Assembly (NCBI GenBank): GCA_965660165.1
Contig: CBFHYU010000007.1
Span: 1-64,000 of the forward strand
DNA from: WTJO01 sp965660165
GTDB taxonomy: Bacteria; Pseudomonadota; Alphaproteobacteria; Puniceispirillales; Puniceispirillaceae
Direction of reading: 5' to 3'
Length of the DNA: 64,000 nucleotides
This document shows positions 16,750 to 25,773 of this stretch, piece after piece. Below the pieces are notes generated by a model, which saw only the letters and a list, made by a program, of their open reading frames with translations, searched no databases and had not been told where the DNA came from. The position numbers and the translations under genes were made by a program. The stretch's first letter is position 1, and every line of letters starts with the position of its first letter.

Positions 16750-18351
16750 ATGACTATTCTGTCCCGCCCATTACGCTTACCAGATACAGATAGACAGGCA
16801 AATTATGCCCAGATGATGACAGCTATCACAAAGATAGAAGATAGCGCTAGCCAGATTATGAAAGGCGGGTCTGAACGCGCCCGCCAGCGCCATGTTGACA
16901 GAGGCAAATTATTGCCACGCACCCGCATTGATACAGTGCTTGATGCGGGTTCATTCTTTCTTGAGATAGGGCTGTTTGCAGGCACTGGCCTATATGATGA
17001 TGAGGTACCATCATCTGGTATCATTACAGGTATCGGAATGGTTTCTGGCCAGCTATGCATGATTGTGTGTAATGATGCAACTGTCAAAGGCGGTACCTAT
17101 TATGCGATGACTGTAAAAAAGCACCTGCGCGCTCAGGAAATTGCAGAACAAAATCATCTGCCCTGTATTTATCTGGTTGATAGTGGCGGGGCAAACTTGC
17201 CTAATCAGGATGAAGTATTCCCCGATAAAGACCATTTTGGCAGAATTTTTTTCAATCAGGCTCGGATGAGCGCAAAATCCATTCCGCAAATTGCGGTGGT
17301 CATGGGGTCTTGCACTGCAGGTGGCGCTTATGTGCCTGCGATGTGTGATGAGGCGATTATTGTGCGTAATCAAGGCACAATTTTTCTAGCAGGCCCGCCA
17401 TTGGTCAAAGAGGCCACTGGTGAAGATGTTGATGCTGAAACACTTGGCGGCGCTGACACGCATAGCCGATTATCAGGCGTAGTTGACAAGGTTGCTGAGG
17501 ATGATGATGACGCGCTTGCTCTCACCCGCCAAATTATCTCAAACCTAAATAGGCCAGCAATAGACTTTAGGCGCAATAACCCTGCCCCGCTATTTGATGC
17601 AGACGAGCTATTAAGCCTGATACCAGCAGATAGCAAGACCCCCTATGATGTAAGAGACGTCATCGCTCGCATTGTGGATGGTTCTGAATTTGATGAATTT
17701 AAGCCAGAATTTGGCTCAACCCTGATATGCGGGTTTGCCAGAATAGAGGGCATGCTTACAGGAATCATTGGCAATAATGGTGTGTTATTTTCAGAATCTG
17801 CCCAAAAAGGTGCGCATTTTATTGAATTATGTTGCCAGCGCAAAATCCCAATTATCTTTTTGCAGAATATTACAGGCTTTATGGTGGGCTCATCTTATGA
17901 AGCAGGGGGCATTGCCAAAAATGGCGCAAAACTTGTCGCGGCTGTTTCCTGTGCAGATGTACCTAAAATCACCATGATTATTGGCGGGTCTTTTGGGGCA
18001 GGCAATTATGGCATGTGCGGTCGTGCCTTCAATCCCCAATTTGTCTGGATGTGGCCAAATGCAAAAATTGCCGTGATGGGCGGAGAGCAGGCCGCAGGCG
18101 TTCTTGCCAGAATCAAGCGAGATGCGATGGCAAAGCAGAATCGTGACTGGACACATGCTGAAGAAGATGCGTTCAAAGCGCCTGTGCTAGCCCAGTTCGA
18201 TACCCAGAGCGATCCTGTCTATGCCTCTGCACGGCTGTGGGATGATGGCATTATCGACCCACGCAACACGCGAGAAGTGCTTGCCTTATCCTTATATTGC
18301 TGTGCGCATGCACCCGAAAAAGACACCCGTTTTCCTGTATTCAGAATGTAG
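16750..18351 (+). CDS. liuB: Methylcrotonoyl-CoA carboxylase, carboxyltransferase (beta) subunit
   Basis: Carboxyltransferase half of the biotin-dependent enzyme that converts 3-methylcrotonyl-CoA to 3-methylglutaconyl-CoA. The 533-residue product has the two crotonase-like lobes of the ACC/PCC beta family. The N-lobe contains YLVDSGGANLPNQDEVFPD and GSCTAGGAYVPAM; the C-lobe contains FLQNITGFMVGSSYEAGGI and GGSFGAGNYGMCGRAF, which are characteristic of MCC-beta. The start ATG at 16750 follows liuA by 9 bases. The biotin-carrier partner liuD starts 13 bases after its stop. Confidence 0.95.
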   Translation: MTILSRPLRLPDTDRQANYAQMMTAITKIEDSASQIMKGGSERARQRHVDRGKLLPRTRIDTVLDAGSFFLEIGLFAGTGLYDDEVPSSGIITGIGMVSGQLCMIVCNDATVKGGTYYAMTVKKHLRAQEIAEQNHLPCIYLVDSGGANLPNQDEVFPDKDHFGRIFFNQARMSAKSIPQIAVVMGSCTAGGAYVPAMCDEAIIVRNQGTIFLAGPPLVKEATGEDVDAETLGGADTHSRLSGVVDKVAEDDDDALALTRQIISNLNRPAIDFRRNNPAPLFDADELLSLIPADSKTPYDVRDVIARIVDGSEFDEFKPEFGSTLICGFARIEGMLTGIIGNNGVLFSESAQKGAHFIELCCQRKIPIIFLQNITGFMVGSSYEAGGIAKNGAKLVAAVSCADVPKITMIIGGSFGAGNYGMCGRAFNPQFVWMWPNAKIAVMGGEQAAGVLARIKRDAMAKQNRDWTHAEEDAFKAPVLAQFDTQSDPVYASARLWDDGIIDPRNTREVLALSLYCCAHAPEKDTRFPVFRM

Positions 18352-18364
18352 AGACATAACGCAA

Positions 18365-20356
18365 ATGATAGCCTCATTATTGATCGCCAATCGCGGAGAA
18401 ATTGCCTGCCGCATTATGAAAACAGCCAAACAGATGGGCATCAAAACAATTGCGATCGCATCTGAACAGGATAAAAACGCACGCCATAGCCTGATGGCAG
18501 ATGATGTCATCCTTCTCAAAGAGGGGCCTGCATCTGAGAATTATCTTAATATCCAAGCCATAATTGAAGCGGCAAAACGCTGTTCAGCAGAGGCCATCCA
18601 TCCTGGATATGGCTTTCTATCAGAAAATCCAGATTTTGCAGATGCGGTCAGACAGGCTGGAATTCGCTTTGTTGGTCCGTCTGCTGAGACTATCAGGCAG
18701 ATGGGGCTTAAAGATAAAGCCAAAACGCTTATGCAGGCGGCAGGCGTGCCAGTTGTGCCAGGCTATCTTGGTGATGATCAATCAAGCCAAACCTTGTCCG
18801 CAGAAGCAGATAAAATAGGCTATCCTGTGATGATAAAAGCGCGGGCTGGCGGCGGCGGCAAAGGCATGCGACTAGTAACGCGCCCAGACCAGTTTAACAG
18901 CGCCCTTGAAAGCGCCAAAAGAGAAGCAGAATCAAGCTTTGGTGACGGTCATGTGTTGCTGGAAAAATATATCGTAAAACCGCGCCATATCGAGGTGCAA
19001 ATCTTATGTGATTCACATGGTAATGCGGTTCATCTTTATGAGCGTGATTGCTCGCTACAACGCAGACATCAAAAGGTAATTGAAGAAGCCCCTGCCCCTA
19101 ATATGCCAGACGCGATGCGCAAGGCAATGACACAGGCCGCCATAACCGCCGCACAGACCATCCAATATGAAAATGCAGGTACCGTCGAATTTATTGTTGA
19201 TACCTCGCAAGGCTTACACGAAGCAGGGTTCTGGTTTATGGAGATGAATACCCGTCTTCAGGTAGAACATCCCGTCACAGAAGCGATCACAGGCATAGAC
19301 CTTGTTAAAGCCCAGATTGAGATAGCAGCAGGAGAAAAACTAGCCTTCTCACAAAATGATATTTCGGTGACAGGCCATGCGGTAGAAGCTCGGCTTTATG
19401 CCGAAAATCCAAATGAGAACTTCCGCCCTGCACCTGGTAGAATTCATCTAATCGAGCTAGCAGAATCGCCCTTTATCCGCATTGATACAGGGATTTCCAG
19501 TGGCGATATAATAAGCCCTTCTTATGATCCGCTGATTGCCAAAATCATTGCAACAGGCACTGACAGGCTATCCGCTATGAGGCGGCTAGCAGATGCATTA
19601 GCAGCTAGCCTTATTGTAGGCACTGACACCAATAGGGCGTTTCTAGGCCAGTTGGCAACATTACAAGCTAGCGATGGCGCACCGCTTGATACAGGCGTGA
19701 TAGAGGATGAGCTAGCGTTATTGACACAGACAGAGCTGCCCTCTAAACCGCTTTTGGTGATGGCGGCATTGGCTAGCCTGCCAGACCAGCCAGACGCCTT
19801 TACTGGATGGCGGCAATGGGGCGCAGGCGAGATGCCTATTAGCCTGAGCGTATCTGGGCAAACAGAACCGCATGAGATAACGCTTATGGCATTTCGAAAT
19901 GGCCAGTATAGATGCCAGATATCAGACGAGCTGTTAGAGATTACCAGCATCAATATTACAGCAGACGCGCCATATATGCATATTAGCTTTTCAATGGCAG
20001 ACCGTATTTATACAGGCAAAGCCATTTGGCATGAAGATAGGCTAATAGCTCTATGCGGTAACGAGCAGGCAAGTTTTGATAAGATATCAGCAAGTAATGC
20101 CAGCACATCCATCAGCCATGACGGATTTGTGATAGCGCCCATGACATCAGTTGTAAAAGCAGTTCATGTCAAAAAAGGCCAAACCATAACATCAGGCGAG
20201 CTTCTGATTTTAATTGAGGCGATGAAAATGGAATATCCGCTTATCGCACCCTTTGATGGGGTAGTTGAGGATATTTCCTGTGCGGCAGGTGATTCAGTAA
20301 ATGATGGACAAATTCTGATGCGCCTAGAAAATAGTGGGAATGATGAAGATGGATAA
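18365..20356 (+). CDS. liuD: Methylcrotonoyl-CoA carboxylase, biotin carboxylase/carrier (alpha) subunit
   Basis: ATP-dependent biotin carboxylase fused to its biotin carrier domain, partner of liuB. The N-terminal part begins LLIANRGEIACRIM and has the ATP-grasp glycine loop AGGGGKGMRLV and EMNTRLQVEHPVTE. The C-terminal BCCP domain carries the biotinylation site EAMKMEYP with Lys621. The product is 663 residues, typical for MCC-alpha. The ATG at 18365 is chosen because the family motif begins almost at once; the frame is open upstream but there it overlaps liuB. The 3' end overlaps the start of liuE by 8 bases. Confidence 0.95.
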   Translation: MIASLLIANRGEIACRIMKTAKQMGIKTIAIASEQDKNARHSLMADDVILLKEGPASENYLNIQAIIEAAKRCSAEAIHPGYGFLSENPDFADAVRQAGIRFVGPSAETIRQMGLKDKAKTLMQAAGVPVVPGYLGDDQSSQTLSAEADKIGYPVMIKARAGGGGKGMRLVTRPDQFNSALESAKREAESSFGDGHVLLEKYIVKPRHIEVQILCDSHGNAVHLYERDCSLQRRHQKVIEEAPAPNMPDAMRKAMTQAAITAAQTIQYENAGTVEFIVDTSQGLHEAGFWFMEMNTRLQVEHPVTEAITGIDLVKAQIEIAAGEKLAFSQNDISVTGHAVEARLYAENPNENFRPAPGRIHLIELAESPFIRIDTGISSGDIISPSYDPLIAKIIATGTDRLSAMRRLADALAASLIVGTDTNRAFLGQLATLQASDGAPLDTGVIEDELALLTQTELPSKPLLVMAALASLPDQPDAFTGWRQWGAGEMPISLSVSGQTEPHEITLMAFRNGQYRCQISDELLEITSINITADAPYMHISFSMADRIYTGKAIWHEDRLIALCGNEQASFDKISASNASTSISHDGFVIAPMTSVVKAVHVKKGQTITSGELLILIEAMKMEYPLIAPFDGVVEDISCAAGDSVNDGQILMRLENSGNDEDG

Positions 20357-21206
20357 TCAGATAGAGCTAATAGAAGTAGGGCCAAGAGATGGGCTTCAGA
20401 ATGAAGCCAACCCGATAGCAACCTCAGACAAGGTCACATTAGTTAATTTGTTATCTGAGGCTGGCTTTTCTACGATTGAAGTGACCAGCTTTGTGTCGCC
20501 AAAATGGGTGCCTCAACTTGGCGATGCGCATGAGGTAATGAGCCAGATCACGCGCAAAGACGGGATCAATTATATTGTGCTGACCCCAAATCAACGTGGA
20601 TTTGACGGGGCAATCGCCGCTCATGCAGATGAAGTTGCCATTTTTGCGGCCGCAACTGAAACATTTAGCCAGAAAAATATCAACTGTACGATAGAAGAAA
20701 GCCTTGCACGGTTTGAGCCTATCTTAACAGAAGCAAAGAGCAGAAACCTGCCTGTCAGAGGCTATATTTCCTGTGTTGTAGGCTGTCCATATGAAGGGGA
20801 TGTATCGCCTCAAGCAGTAAAGGATATTGCCATTTGGATGCTAGAGCATGGCTGTTATGAAATATCGCTTGGCGATACTATTGGATGCGGCACGCCCGAA
20901 ACTATATCTGCCCTGATTGAAACGCTGATAACAGACATAGATGCCACGTTGCTGGCAGGGCATTATCATGACACAAATGGCCGTGCGATTGAGAATGTAA
21001 TGAGATCAATAGAGCTTGGGTTGAGGCGGTTTGATTCAGCGATTGCAGGGCTTGGCGGTTGTCCCTATGCACCTGGTGCAAAAGGCAATGTATCAACCAA
21101 CAAGCTAAATTACGCATTGACATCGGCAGGCTGGAAAACAGGATTAAATACAGAGAAGCTGGATGAAGCATCACGCTTTATCTCAACCTTGATAAGCCCA
21201 AAATAA
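20349..21206 (+). CDS. liuE: Hydroxymethylglutaryl-CoA lyase
   Basis: Cleaves HMG-CoA to acetoacetate and acetyl-CoA, last step of leucine breakdown. TIM-barrel HMGL-like protein: EVGPRDGLQNE near the N-terminus carries the conserved Arg/Asp metal-site residues, GHYHDTNGRA gives the metal His pair, and GLGGCPYAPGAKGN holds the catalytic Cys loop. Several in-frame starts are clustered (GTG 20334, ATG 20340, 20343, 20349); 20349 has GGGA at a workable distance and gives 285 residues. The gene overlaps the liuD stop. liuC begins 26 bases after its stop. Confidence 0.94.
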   Translation: MDNQIELIEVGPRDGLQNEANPIATSDKVTLVNLLSEAGFSTIEVTSFVSPKWVPQLGDAHEVMSQITRKDGINYIVLTPNQRGFDGAIAAHADEVAIFAAATETFSQKNINCTIEESLARFEPILTEAKSRNLPVRGYISCVVGCPYEGDVSPQAVKDIAIWMLEHGCYEISLGDTIGCGTPETISALIETLITDIDATLLAGHYHDTNGRAIENVMRSIELGLRRFDSAIAGLGGCPYAPGAKGNVSTNKLNYALTSAGWKTGLNTEKLDEASRFISTLISPK

Positions 21207-21232
21207 CCTGCCATCCATGAATGAGATTTCCT

Positions 21233-22012
21233 ATGTATAACACAGTTTCAGTAACCTCTGACAAACGCGGCATAGCCAGAATAGCCCTTGGCAGAGAAGA
21301 TAAATTCCACGCCCTTGATGCAGAGATGATAGCTGAGCTAACAGATTATTTCTCGGCAATTAAGCCAGATTATACCCGCGCTGTTATTATTCAAGCAGAT
21401 GGCCCTCACTTTTGTGCTGGCGGTGATTTGAAATGGATGCAAGCGCAGCAAGCAAAAGACAGGCAAGGCAAAATAGAAGAAGCCTGTCTGCTGGCCACTA
21501 TGCTTTCAGCAATAAATCAGTGCCCCTGCCCTGTAATTGCGCGGGTTCAGGGTAATGCCTTTGGTGGCGGCGTTGGGCTGATTTCTGTATGTGATAGTGC
21601 AATTTCTGTTACAGAGGCACGATTTGCCCTAACTGAGGTTAAGCTTGGGCTGATAGCAGCAACAATATCACCCTTTGTGATTGGCAAAATCGGCCATGCT
21701 GGCGCTCGCCAGACCATGTTAAGCGGCAAGTCTTTTGACGCAAGCACAGCATTGCGGCTTGGGTTATTGTCCAAAATCTGTCCAGCAGATAAGCTAGATG
21801 ATGAGATTGACACAGAAATATCCGCCATTCTGAAAGCAGGACCTGAAGCAGTAGCAGCCTCAAAAGCGCTCATTCATGCGCTGGCTCACAGCCCGTCAGA
21901 CCAGCATCGCGAGATAAGCGTCACTGCACTTGCAGATTGCTGGGAACGTGAAGAAACAACAAAGGGCATAGAAGCCTTTTTCAATAAGACCCCTGCCCCC
22001 TGGATTAAATAG
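21233..22012 (+). CDS. liuC: Enoyl-CoA hydratase family, probable methylglutaconyl-CoA hydratase
   Basis: Crotonase-fold hydratase, by context converting 3-methylglutaconyl-CoA to HMG-CoA. The oxyanion-hole motif HFCAGGDLKWM and the second GNAFGGGVGLISVCD stretch are typical; the catalytic Glu of ALTEVKLGLI is present. The product is 259 residues. The ATG at 21233 is preferred (GAG 7 bases upstream) over the in-frame ATG at 21221. It is the last gene of the liu operon, ending 19 bases before a convergent gene. Substrate is assigned from operon position, since crotonase sequences alone do not define it. Confidence 0.92.
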   Translation: MYNTVSVTSDKRGIARIALGREDKFHALDAEMIAELTDYFSAIKPDYTRAVIIQADGPHFCAGGDLKWMQAQQAKDRQGKIEEACLLATMLSAINQCPCPVIARVQGNAFGGGVGLISVCDSAISVTEARFALTEVKLGLIAATISPFVIGKIGHAGARQTMLSGKSFDASTALRLGLLSKICPADKLDDEIDTEISAILKAGPEAVAASKALIHALAHSPSDQHREISVTALADCWEREETTKGIEAFFNKTPAPWIK

Positions 22013-22031
22013 TATTTTGCGCTATTTTGGC

Positions 22032-22643
22032 TTAGGCAATTCTATCAAGATGCCATGCCAGCAAATCAAGCCTGTCCTGTCCCCAGAACAGCTCGTCCCC
22101 TACCTTAAAGCTAGGCGCACCAAACACCCCTTCTTCAATAGCAAATTGTGAATCTGCTATGATTTCCGCCTGCAACGCCTCTGAGTTAGCTTGCGCCTCA
22201 GACATCAGCGCATCTGCATCACAGCCAGACCTGTTCAGGGCGGCGGCTAGTTGGCTTTGCGAGCCACTATCTTGCTGGTCTGCCCATGTCATAGTCAGCA
22301 CCACTTCAAGCACCGTCATGGCAAGCATTGTGTCTTGACGCCTAGCCGCAGCAATTACTTGCGCGCCAAGCATAGAGGAGGGCGGAAAATGCGCTGGCTG
22401 AAGCGTGATCGGCAGATTATAGAATGCGCTAAAACGGGATAATTCCTGTAGCCGATAAGCTTGTCTTTGAGGCGCGCGTTGTGGCAATGGCAGGCCGCCT
22501 GTCTCAGGAAACACACGTCCTAAATCCATAATTTTCATATCTACAGTAAGTCCTCGCGCAACTACCATCTGGCGGAACCGTGCTGCACCCAAATAATTAT
22601 ATGGGCTTACAGGAGAGGTGAAATAGGTAATGTGCTGGCTCAT
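22032..22643 (-). CDS. 2-hydroxychromene-2-carboxylate isomerase-like (DsbA/GST-kappa fold) protein
   Basis: Thioredoxin-fold protein of the HCCA isomerase family, glutathione-dependent enzymes that in naphthalene degraders isomerise hydroxychromene carboxylate. The N-terminal YFTSPVSPYNYLG holds the catalytic Ser position; the C-terminal GVFGAPSFKVGDELFWGQDR is the family signature. The product is 203 residues, the usual length. Many alphaproteobacteria without aromatic pathways carry such genes, so the natural substrate here is unknown and a general glutathione-linked oxidoreductase/isomerase role is as likely. It converges on liuC with a 19-base gap, so it is not part of that operon. Confidence 0.88.
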   Translation of the reverse strand: MSQHITYFTSPVSPYNYLGAARFRQMVVARGLTVDMKIMDLGRVFPETGGLPLPQRAPQRQAYRLQELSRFSAFYNLPITLQPAHFPPSSMLGAQVIAAARRQDTMLAMTVLEVVLTMTWADQQDSGSQSQLAAALNRSGCDADALMSEAQANSEALQAEIIADSQFAIEEGVFGAPSFKVGDELFWGQDRLDLLAWHLDRIA

Positions 22644-22785
22644 AAATTCTTCCTTTTGCGTGTGCGTCCAGACCTGCTATTCTATTACCAAGCTGGGGCG
22701 TAAGTTGTTTGTGTATGTAATAGATAAACTGAACAATAACTGAATGTCTAGCATAGTCAGATGTTTGCCGAAATGGGAGAGTGAT

Positions 22786-23613
22786 ATGACACTATCAGCA
22801 CATAAAGATATGTCACAAACACAGTTAGCAGAGCTTATTTGCCTTGATAAACACAGATTTGATGATGCTGGCTGGCGTGCCCAGAAAAAAGCCATACTTG
22901 CCGAGACAGGCGCACTTGTATTGTCTGATTTTTTACAGAAAACCGCCCTAAAAGACTTGCAGAAAGAAGCGCAAGCAGGGCTAAAAGATGCCTATTTTAA
23001 CCCTCAGACCCATACTGTGTATCTCAGCGCACCAGACCCTGAATTTGCAGATACCCATATCAGAAACCGCCAGCTATTATCCTCAAAAGGCTGTATCTGT
23101 GATGACCAGATTGCGCAAAGCTCTGTGCTAAAACAGCTTTATCATCACCCGCTATTCAAAGAAGGGCTTTGTGATATTCTGGAGGAAGATAGCTTGTATC
23201 CCTATGCAGATTCGCTGTCTTCGGTGAATATCCATTATGCCAGAAAAGGCGAAGAGCTAAACTGGCATTATGATAATTCGTCTTTTGCAGTCACGTTGAT
23301 GATTTCGCCTGCTACAAAGGGAGGACATTTTGAATATGTGCAAAATGTAAGACAGGCAGATCTCGGGGATATGGGGTTTGACGCTACACGCCAGATCATA
23401 GATGGCGAAATAGATGTCAAACGTCTATCGCTTGGGGCTGGCGATTTATGCCTATTTAGAGGCAGAAACGCACTTCACCGTGTTAGCCCTGTTGAAGATA
23501 ATAGCACCAGACAGCTCGCCGTGCTTGCCTATAACAGCCAGCCAAACATCAGCCTGTCTGAAACTGCCCAGCAGACCTTTTATGGCCGTATAGGCCGTGT
23601 GGCGAATGCGTAA
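22786..23613 (+). CDS. Fe(II)/2-oxoglutarate-dependent oxygenase
   Basis: Cupin-fold dioxygenase expected to hydroxylate a small substrate using 2-oxoglutarate and O2. The iron triad is visible: H161 and D163 in LNWHYDNSSF and H231 in ALHRVSP; R242 in STRQLAVLAY is placed to bind 2-oxoglutarate. The surrounding pattern (HxD followed by TLMISPATKGGHFEYVQNVR) resembles the group that also contains free amino-acid hydroxylases and the BesD/HalD halogenases. Because the Asp is kept, a hydroxylase is expected, not a halogenase. Start 22786 has GGGAG 6 bases upstream; product 275 residues. It stands alone, so the substrate cannot be inferred. Confidence 0.85.
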   Translation: MTLSAHKDMSQTQLAELICLDKHRFDDAGWRAQKKAILAETGALVLSDFLQKTALKDLQKEAQAGLKDAYFNPQTHTVYLSAPDPEFADTHIRNRQLLSSKGCICDDQIAQSSVLKQLYHHPLFKEGLCDILEEDSLYPYADSLSSVNIHYARKGEELNWHYDNSSFAVTLMISPATKGGHFEYVQNVRQADLGDMGFDATRQIIDGEIDVKRLSLGAGDLCLFRGRNALHRVSPVEDNSTRQLAVLAYNSQPNISLSETAQQTFYGRIGRVANA

Positions 23614-23623
23614 TCTTATCTCT

Positions 23624-24430
23624 TTAGCTACAATTCGGAGTAGGCAGTAGCGTAATCTCTGTCATATTTGCCTTTAGGGAAAAATCACCATAATCCACCT
23701 CATAATAGGGGATTATCCCATTTGGTTGCATGTGAAAGGTGATTTCATAATCAGGCGTAAGCTGGGTAGATTGTGGATCAAAATAGGCTACCTGAACAGG
23801 ATAATAATGTTCCATTTCAAGCATATCAGCCAGTTTTGGATCGGTAATTTGCTGTAATGCACCAATAACTGTATTTGTCCGCTTTAATGATTTATCAGGC
23901 TCTGCCCCGAAGAAAATATTCGCAGAAAATAACTTCTCGCCCTTTTGCGCACGCTCAAGAATTGATTTTGTGTGCAACACAGGGAAATAGACATCATCTG
24001 GCAGGTTGGCAGTGCTGTCTGGGGCAAGCGAGTTGAAACTCTCTATACCTGCTGCGCCCGCATTGCGCGTAGCATATCCCATAAATTGTTTTTCAGGCTC
24101 ATAGCTAGACCCTTCATGCACTTCAAATGAATATAAATCGCCACTAACATCTTCCCAGCTTTCAAAATGAGAGACGATAATAGCACTATCACCTGAGCCA
24201 TAGCCAAATTCTAGTAAGTAATCTTCTGATGAAACCCACCCCTTACAATCATTTTTGATCTCGAATTTGACCTTGCCCTTAATCGAGGTCATCTGGCTGT
24301 CCTGCGTTGCAGACAGCAAATCCATATCATATTGCGCAAGATGCGTGGATAATTCAGGAATAGCCGCCGCCTGCACCGCGCCTGTCATCAAACAAGAACA
24401 TAAAAAGAGCATTGATAGTCGATTGCGCAT
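23624..24430 (-). CDS. eipB: Periplasmic cell-envelope protein EipB (DUF1849)
   Basis: Secreted protein of the DUF1849/EipB family, known in Brucella as a beta-spiral periplasmic protein needed for envelope integrity. Residues 1-22 form a signal peptide (hydrophobic MLFLCSCLMTG, cleavage near AVQA-AA). The mature part starts with AQYDMDLLSATQ, the family entry motif. C62 (NDCKGW) and C267 (second-last residue) match the pair that forms the disulfide in the Brucella protein. The product is 268 residues. The ATG at 24430 has AAAGG 7 bases upstream; a GTG just before it is in frame. It diverges from rnd and converges on the oxygenase gene. Confidence 0.88.
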   Translation of the reverse strand: MRNRLSMLFLCSCLMTGAVQAAAIPELSTHLAQYDMDLLSATQDSQMTSIKGKVKFEIKNDCKGWVSSEDYLLEFGYGSGDSAIIVSHFESWEDVSGDLYSFEVHEGSSYEPEKQFMGYATRNAGAAGIESFNSLAPDSTANLPDDVYFPVLHTKSILERAQKGEKLFSANIFFGAEPDKSLKRTNTVIGALQQITDPKLADMLEMEHYYPVQVAYFDPQSTQLTPDYEITFHMQPNGIIPYYEVDYGDFSLKANMTEITLLPTPNCS

Positions 24431-24596
24431 CACATCACCTTTAGTATAGCCTCACGCATATTTGCCGTGCCTTACTATCATATATAGGGCGGTTTACGAT
24501 TGCATCCAAGATATGAGTGATTTTTATTTCAGCGCCTAATATAGCTTTTCACCAGATGGTTTGCTATCAGCCACGCCTTAGCTTACAGTTACATTC

Positions 24597-25754
24597 ATGA
24601 AAAAAGACATAAATGTAATTACCAAGACCGCAGAATTAGAGGCGATCATTGCTCGATTTTCTTGCAGTGACTTTGTCGCTGTAGATACTGAATTTATCAG
24701 AGAAACCACCTATTACCCCAAATTATGCCTAGTTCAATTATCAGATGGCAAGGATGCTTGCTGTATTGATCCGCTTGCAAGCGATATTGATCTTAGCTCG
24801 CTATTTGCGCTGATGGATAATAAAGATATTTGCAAAGTGTTCCATGCTGGCAAGCAGGATATGGAAATTTTTGTCTATCTGACAGGCAAAGTGCCAAACC
24901 CTGTCTATGACACCCAAATTGCAGCTATGGTATGCGGGCTTGGCGAGCAGGTAGGATATGACAAGCTAGTAAGCCATTTCTGCAATATCAGCCTTGATAA
25001 AAGCTCACGTTTTACCAACTGGGCAGAACGCCCTCTATCGGACCGCCAGATAAGCTATGCAATTGATGATGTAATTTATCTAGCTGATATTTACCCCAAA
25101 TTGCGTCAAAAATTGTTGGAAAGCGGGCGTGATAGCTGGGTTGAGGCTGAAATGACTAGCTTTGCAGACTTGTCTGGCTATATCACAGACCCTGAAACAG
25201 CATGGCGGCGGCTTAAGCCAAGAAGTCAGAAAGCAGATTTTCTTACCCGACTTAAATATTTGGCAGCATGGCGCGAAACAGAGGCAAAAAAGCGAAATAT
25301 GCCACGTGGCCGCATTTTAAGAGATGATACCTTGATGGATTTGGCTGGTAGCAATCCAAAGAATGACAGTCAGCTTAATAAAATAAGAGGCTTTCCTAAA
25401 AATCAGAATAATCCGTTTCGTGCTGAAATTATTGTAGTGCTGAATGAGGCGGCCGCAGATGATAATAAGCTTGAGTTGCCAACATCAAGCTATAAGGATG
25501 TAAAACCGCCTGCCGCTACGATTGAGTTATTGCGGGTATTATTAAAGCATGTTGCGGATAAGCAGGATGTCGCCCCTCGCCTCATCGCCACAGCCCAACA
25601 GCTAGATGATCTGGCAATCGGAAAGCATCACCAGCACCCATCTCTGAGTGGCTGGCGATATGAAATTTTTGGCAAAAAAGCGCGTCAACTTATTGATGGC
25701 AAGCTAGCCCTGTCGCTATCAGATAATGCGATTATCCTAACTGAAACAGATTAG
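24597..25754 (+). CDS. rnd: Ribonuclease D
   Basis: DEDD-type 3'-5' exoribonuclease for tRNA and small-RNA 3' maturation. The exonuclease domain holds D30 and E32 (VAVDTEF), FHAGKQDMEIF and YAIDDVIYLADIY, giving the four acidic metal ligands and the tyrosine of the DEDDy class. An HRDC domain follows (about 215-290: RLKYLAAWRETEAKKRNMPR, RGRILRDDTLMDLA). The product is 385 residues, normal length. The start ATG at 24597 has only a weak ribosome site. It ends 19 bases from a convergent SDR gene and forms no operon here. Confidence 0.95.
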   Translation: MKKDINVITKTAELEAIIARFSCSDFVAVDTEFIRETTYYPKLCLVQLSDGKDACCIDPLASDIDLSSLFALMDNKDICKVFHAGKQDMEIFVYLTGKVPNPVYDTQIAAMVCGLGEQVGYDKLVSHFCNISLDKSSRFTNWAERPLSDRQISYAIDDVIYLADIYPKLRQKLLESGRDSWVEAEMTSFADLSGYITDPETAWRRLKPRSQKADFLTRLKYLAAWRETEAKKRNMPRGRILRDDTLMDLAGSNPKNDSQLNKIRGFPKNQNNPFRAEIIVVLNEAAADDNKLELPTSSYKDVKPPAATIELLRVLLKHVADKQDVAPRLIATAQQLDDLAIGKHHQHPSLSGWRYEIFGKKARQLIDGKLALSLSDNAIILTETD

Positions 25755-25773
25755 CCCCCATGATTAAGAACGG

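Noticed and set aside
19522..19953. 143-codon minus-strand frame inside liuD
   Set aside because: Shadow of the biotin carboxylase gene; no ribosome site or domain.
22007..22027. AAATAG / CTATTT weak stem between liuC and the HCCA isomerase gene
   Set aside because: Only six AT-rich pairs; too weak to call a terminator.
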